A DNA stretch of 64,000 bases, from contig JAGYKM010000003.1 of NCBI GenBank assembly GCA_018401675.1, positions 1 through 64,000 of the forward strand, written 5' to 3'. The translations under genes were made by a program, and so were the position numbers. Positions 59,963-64,000 of the stretch are shown here, one piece after another. This DNA comes from Alphaproteobacteria bacterium (GTDB lineage: Bacteria > Pseudomonadota > Alphaproteobacteria > 16-39-46). The notes under the pieces were generated by a model. It worked only from the letters and a program-made list of their open reading frames with translations, ran no database searches and was not told the DNA's origin. Numbering within the stretch: position 1 is the stretch's first letter; each line of letters opens with the position of its first letter.

Positions 59963-60706
59963 TCACATCTTAAAAATCGCCCCATAAAGATCCTTTTTAC
60001 GTGAAATAAAGAATTCATCCTTTTCTTTCGCGCTGGGAGGATGGTTCCTGAAAGTAATGGGAAAAGCATCTTCTATCAAAGCCATAGGCGTAGACTGGTG
60101 AGATTGACCCATAACATAATCTGCTGACACTGCTAAACTATCCGCCACATTTACTTGGGACACCCGGAGAGGATATCCATACAAATCTTTTTGTCCTTTA
60201 AGAGACTCAAGAGGATTAAATCCATACCACCCTAGACATGTTCCCACCACGCCCGCCCGTAAGGGCAAACAGTGACTGTCTATCAAAAGAAGTCCTAGTT
60301 TCTCTAAGGAGTGTTGTTTTCTCAAAGCAAACCAAAGCTCTTCCAGGGGCTCAAAAATGCGAGATGGGAGCAAAAGAAGTCGTCCATTAGTATTGGATTT
60401 ATCCACGCCTGCGTTTAGAAAAAAATTATTCTGACTGATGGTTGGAACTATAGGGAAACTATCCTCATCTTCATGCTGGATAGAAGGGTTTTTAGGAAGC
60501 AACTCCCCTGATTCATGGGCCACAATTTGTAAAAACCCATCATGAGTAGATGGCATGGGCATGTAACGATTTTGAGCAATACTCAATAGTTTCGAAGAAA
60601 TTGCCAAAACACTTTCTTCTTTCAATAAAGGAATTTGGGAGAGAACAAAAGAAGTAAAATTTTCATTTGCCTTGAAAAAATTTGTTTTAATTGCAGATAT
60701 TTTCAT
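59963..60706 (-). CDS. CofE-like gamma-glutamyl ligase family protein
   Basis: 247 residues that match the coenzyme F420-0:gamma-glutamyl ligase (CofE/FbiB N-domain) family: VLAISSKLLSIAQNR, DKSNTNGRLLLLPSR, LGLLLIDSHCLPLRAGVVGTCLGWYGF, then ADSLAVSADYVMGQ. No F420 biosynthesis genes are seen, and this cofactor is not expected in the group. Such homologs are found in other Alphaproteobacteria without F420 and may ligate glutamate to folate or another substrate. It is alone on the minus strand. Confidence 0.8.
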   Translation of the reverse strand: MKISAIKTNFFKANENFTSFVLSQIPLLKEESVLAISSKLLSIAQNRYMPMPSTHDGFLQIVAHESGELLPKNPSIQHEDEDSFPIVPTISQNNFFLNAGVDKSNTNGRLLLLPSRIFEPLEELWFALRKQHSLEKLGLLLIDSHCLPLRAGVVGTCLGWYGFNPLESLKGQKDLYGYPLRVSQVNVADSLAVSADYVMGQSHQSTPMALIEDAFPITFRNHPPSAKEKDEFFISRKKDLYGAIFKM

Positions 60707-60759
60707 AAGATGACCACTTTAAACAAAAGACAATCGCTAACCTATTTTAGATGCAACAA

Positions 60760-63446
60760 TCAAATACCTAGTAGATCAAGACCATTTTGGACCAGATGGG
60801 TAAGGGGGTTTGATTCCTCATCCGTTTGAGGTCCCTTTTTTCTTTTTTTCGAAGACCGAGCAGGGACTAAGCTCGTTAGAACATCAGCAACTTTTTTACC
60901 ATCTCTCCCCAAGCCACCCAAAAGCGCCGGCAGAATTTGCGAAGTAATATAGGATTCAACCCGGTTAGTATCCAGTAATGTCTTGGGATTTTCCAGAGGT
61001 CCTGAAATTGAGAAGCCGATAGAGGGAATATTAGGAACATGCAGCTGGATGTCTCCCGTGATGTGACACCTGGCCGGTTCTAGTTCAAGAGTGCCTTGAG
61101 CCAGGATAGTAGCGTTATTTGATAATAACTTGGCGTCTTGTAAGCGTCCTATGCCTTTATCAAAAATCAGTTTAACCAAAAGAGTCTTGAAATCTGATTG
61201 TCCGTTAGAAAAAGAGGCATCCAATAGGCCCAAGATTCCCCCAAGAGTATCTGCCGCTTTCAAAGAGTGTACTGCTTTATTTAAATCAAAGCCTCGCACA
61301 ACGCCCTCATCTACCTGCAATGCAAAAACGCCTTTCAAAGTGCGTAGATAAGAAGGCCCATGAGCGGTAAGATGGGTGCTGGCATTAAGGGTCCCTTGTT
61401 CTAGGCTAAAGCCATTACTTTTGAGCTGAAGGTGGCTAACATGAGCTCCCGTCAAAGTGGCCGATACTTCTAGCGATGGCACAGGGGTTTCTTGGAGCAT
61501 AGTAGCCTTTCCGTCTAATGCGCCACCAAAGAGAATGCCATGAATTGGCCCCATAATAAGGCTGTTATTTTGAGTTTTAATGGAGGTCTCAAATTTTTCT
61601 ATATGAAGAGAATCCCAAAGTAGTTTCTTAATTTTCAAAGAAATATCCATATCTAAAGTCTGAAGAAAGAAAAATCTTCACTGGTCTTTGTCGTTTGATC
61701 TTGCAAAGAATGTTTTGGATGAGATGGGAGATCTTTGCGTGAAGACACTCGAGAGTGGGAAGTTTTATTAAGGTGGTTAAGATCAAGCACCTCAAGACTT
61801 ATATTTCCTCCGACTTTAGTTTTATGCTTGTTAAATATAGCGAATATCTTTCCGGTAAGGTCTTTTGTCGAAGACGTAACCATCAAGTCTATGCGGTCTA
61901 AAGAAGCTTTAAGATCTACTTTTTTTATGGACTCATGGCCAAATAAATTAGAGAGAATTGAATTATTTTCTTGAGAAAGAATTTGAATGCTTCCATCCAG
62001 TTTCCCAGGATTTTGAGTAAAGACCCCCTCTAGTTTTAAAGAAAGAAGGGGACTTGTAAGTATGGTCGAAGTCTTAACGTTTGAAAAATTTAAAACGGTT
62101 TGGCCTTTAATATGAAGAGAGTCTCCAAAAGCAGCCGTCAATACACTACAATTAGGAAGGGACTCTAATGAACTCAATTTTTGAATGAAGAGGGAATAAT
62201 TCAAGGTAGGATCCGTTTTGGATGCGTTATAATAGAAAGATCCTTCCATGCGAAGGTCATCTATTTGTAGGGACAAGTTTTTTGCTTCTACTCCTTCAGA
62301 AACTTCTCTAAAAAGCCCCTTAAGTAGGAACGATTTTCTAAACAGTTTAGACAGCTCTTTACTTTTGGCCAGATAGACGCCGGCATTATTTCCAGAAAGG
62401 CTTATCTCGAAGGAGGGTTTCTTTCCAACCTGAGAGGAGGATAGGGTAGATAGGTCCAAGTGAAAGTGCGTTTCCTTATAGCGAGAATCTAACCCTATGA
62501 GTTTGATTCCTGCATCTCCGGATTTGAACATATAGGACCCATTTCCTGTCAAAGAGAAGGGGCCAGATTTAAGCTCCATTTGATTAATGGATAAATTATC
62601 AGAAGTGGCCACTATATTTCCTGAAAAGACACACTCAGTTTGATGGGTTAGGCTATCCAAGGGGAGAGGCACGGGTCCTTTGTATTTCACCGAGCCCGAA
62701 AGGCTGAAAGGGGAGGGTAAAATAATGCCTTCAAAATGACCAGTGTACCCCATAAGGGTAAAATCAGAAGAGACGCCGAAATCCTCACCCCGTTGGAAGA
62801 GATTTCCCTTCAGAGAGATGTTATCGTGTTTGTAGGAGGCTGCCCCTGAATATTTCAATGACTTAAGGGCGTTAGACTCCATGATAGGGAGCAAGCGAAT
62901 AGAAATATGAGAAAGAGAGTCTCCCGATTTTTCTGAAAAAACAACCTCTCCATCAGAGATCTCAACTTCTTGAATTTGAATGGAAAACTCGTGAGGCTTA
63001 GAAGAGCCCTTTTCCTCGGGCGTTTTGGAGGTACTATCAGAAGAGTTAGAGGGTTTTAAGGAAATCGATTTCAATCTGTTAATAAAAATCTTAGGAGAAA
63101 GTGCCTCTATCTTATGCACACTAAATTTTCCTCGAAATAACTCCCAAAATCTGATCTGAGCTGACAGAGCTTTGGCTTCCAGCAATAAAGAAGATGGTGA
63201 ATCAGCGCCCAAGTCTTGGGGCGTTTTATCATCAACAATTTCTATATCCTCAAAAGTAATTTTTGGATAAGGAACAAGCCTAAGTTTCATGCCTCCTTTA
63301 AGATTGATCTTGAGGCCTGTACTCTCTTTAAATTTAGTCTGTATGGTTGGTTTAAGGCCTTCTAAGGATATAAAATGAGGAATAGCTATGGCCAAAAGAA
63401 TAAATATGCCCAAAGGTATAAGGGTGCAAAGAAGAATTTTTTTCAT
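60760..63446 (-). pseudogene. AsmA-family protein, split by a frameshift
   Basis: Two frames form one AsmA-like protein of about 895 residues. The first part (63446-61653) opens with a membrane anchor (LLCTLIPLGIFILLAIAIP) and the AsmA N-terminal pattern (GLKPTIQTKFKESTGLKINLKG). It ends at TAG. The second (61650-60760) starts DISLKIKKLLWDSLHIE and contains the AsmA C-terminal domain (TAHGPSYLRTLKG, VVRGFDLNKAV). Adding one T to the TTT run at 61660-61662 gives FFRLLDMDISL and joins them. As written, the second part can begin at ATG 61650, overlapping the stop region. AsmA proteins move lipids between envelope layers. Confidence 0.8.
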
Positions 63447-63829
63447 GAGTCAAACCATCTCCTATGGGGGCTTTATATTTTATTATATTTTTCAGATTAC
63501 TTAAAATTGTGATATTATTTTAAGAAGGGGGTCAGAAGATCTCTGAGCAAGTTCATCTGATATTGAGAGGAAATAAAAGGAGCAATGGAGACCATCGATA
63601 TCATCGCATTTTGGTTTAACTGCTAATAGGTTGATACTTCTAGGCCAGAGTTAGCTAGTTGGCAAACCCATAGCCAAGTAAGCCTACAAGCATATTATGT
63701 ACTTGAAAGCTAACCTTCAGTCTCTTTAAACAGCTCATTTTTCGCTTTAGCCTCTCTTGCAGTAAGAGTTGAGAAAAGTTATCCTATTAGTGTAGGGATA
63801 TTAAGTTGATGGAAAAGGAAACATATAAA
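63447..63829. other. Divergent intergenic region
   Basis: About 380 AT-rich bases. At 63585 a 13-codon ORF (METIDIIAFWFNC) follows an AAAGGAG site, possibly a leader peptide or a remnant gene start. Nothing else stood out. Confidence 0.35.
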
Positions 63830-64000
63830 ATGCCTCAGCGTAAACTCATTGTAATAGTTTATTTCTTTATGGTTTGTAATGCTCTTGGCCACAACTTGGA
63901 TCCGTCTCTCTCTCCTAAAGAAAAATCTTGTTGGATTCGTGCTGAAGCTAAGGTTCCTACTGGGGTTAAACCTGATCTTTCTCGAGAAAAAAGAGCTGAT
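63830..64000 (+). CDS. Exported protein, partial at window edge
   Basis: The first 57 codons of a gene running off the right end. ATG 63830 follows AAAGGAA; another ATG 21 bases earlier in frame is less well placed. The N-terminus MPQRKLIVIVYFFMVCNALG is a probable signal peptide. The mature start (HNLDPSLSPKEKSCWIRAE) has one Cys. The family cannot be judged from this fragment. Confidence 0.5.
   Translation, partial: MPQRKLIVIVYFFMVCNALGHNLDPSLSPKEKSCWIRAEAKVPTGVKPDLSREKRAD

Overview
The window reads as chromosome of an AT-leaning, host-associated Alphaproteobacterium. Three things point to Holosporales- or Rickettsiales-like bacteria: an iscR gene followed by two tandem cysteine desulfurases, iscU and iscA/hscB/hscA; the alphaproteobacterial form of ribosomal protein bL36; and MarC, DMT and EVE-domain genes typical of small symbiont genomes. 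This placement is inferred from gene content and style, not from a marker-gene tree. There are no insertion sequences, phage genes or CRISPR arrays. TGA acts as a normal stop and TGG encodes Trp.

Layout. 1-6.2 kb: the end of a metal-ion ABC ATPase, an amino-acid binding protein, a secreted ORF interrupted by TGA, two DMT transporters (one frameshifted), a frameshifted alpha/beta hydrolase and a DUF4260 protein. 6.5-12.3 kb: the ISC iron-sulfur operon, with iscR to iscU intact and iscA, hscB and hscA full of single-base frameshifts. 12.5-16.8 kb: IHF-alpha, a cutA remnant, a MazG-like protein, rnhA, lipB, DUF1178, a glutaredoxin and rpmJ. 16.9-18.5 kb: an exported protein whose C-terminus resembles a HicA toxin domain. 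18.7-28 kb: tRNA-Arg, a degenerate CapD-like membrane protein, an EVE protein, gpsA, tsaD, groESL under a perfect CIRCE operator, and mnmA.

28.1-49.1 kb is a surface-polysaccharide locus. It opens with a paired winged-helix regulator and RfaH/NusG-like antiterminator. Next come a PglK-like ABC flippase, a fused WbpB-WbpD-type oxidoreductase/acetyltransferase, a DegT aminotransferase, two AsnB-like amidotransferases, epimerases, an ATP-grasp enzyme, methyltransferases and three glycosyltransferases. Together these suggest a glycan with acetamido and amidated sugars. Several of its genes carry frameshifts.

49.3-64 kb: a TipAS-type MerR regulator divergent from a threonine aldolase, an Mla-type lipid transport operon (mlaE-mlaF-mlaD-lipoprotein, with mlaD frameshifted near its end), marC, a Pro-rich exported protein coupled to mgtE, tRNA-Leu, a beta-carbonic anhydrase, a CofE-like ligase, a split AsmA-like protein and the start of an exported protein at the window edge.

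About a dozen genes carry single-base frameshifts. In nearly every case the protein sequence is well conserved on both sides, and most are explained by one missing base, often in a short homopolymer. This could be real, recent gene decay in a symbiont or uncorrected base-calling error. The sequence alone cannot decide, and every 'pseudogene' call here carries that caveat.
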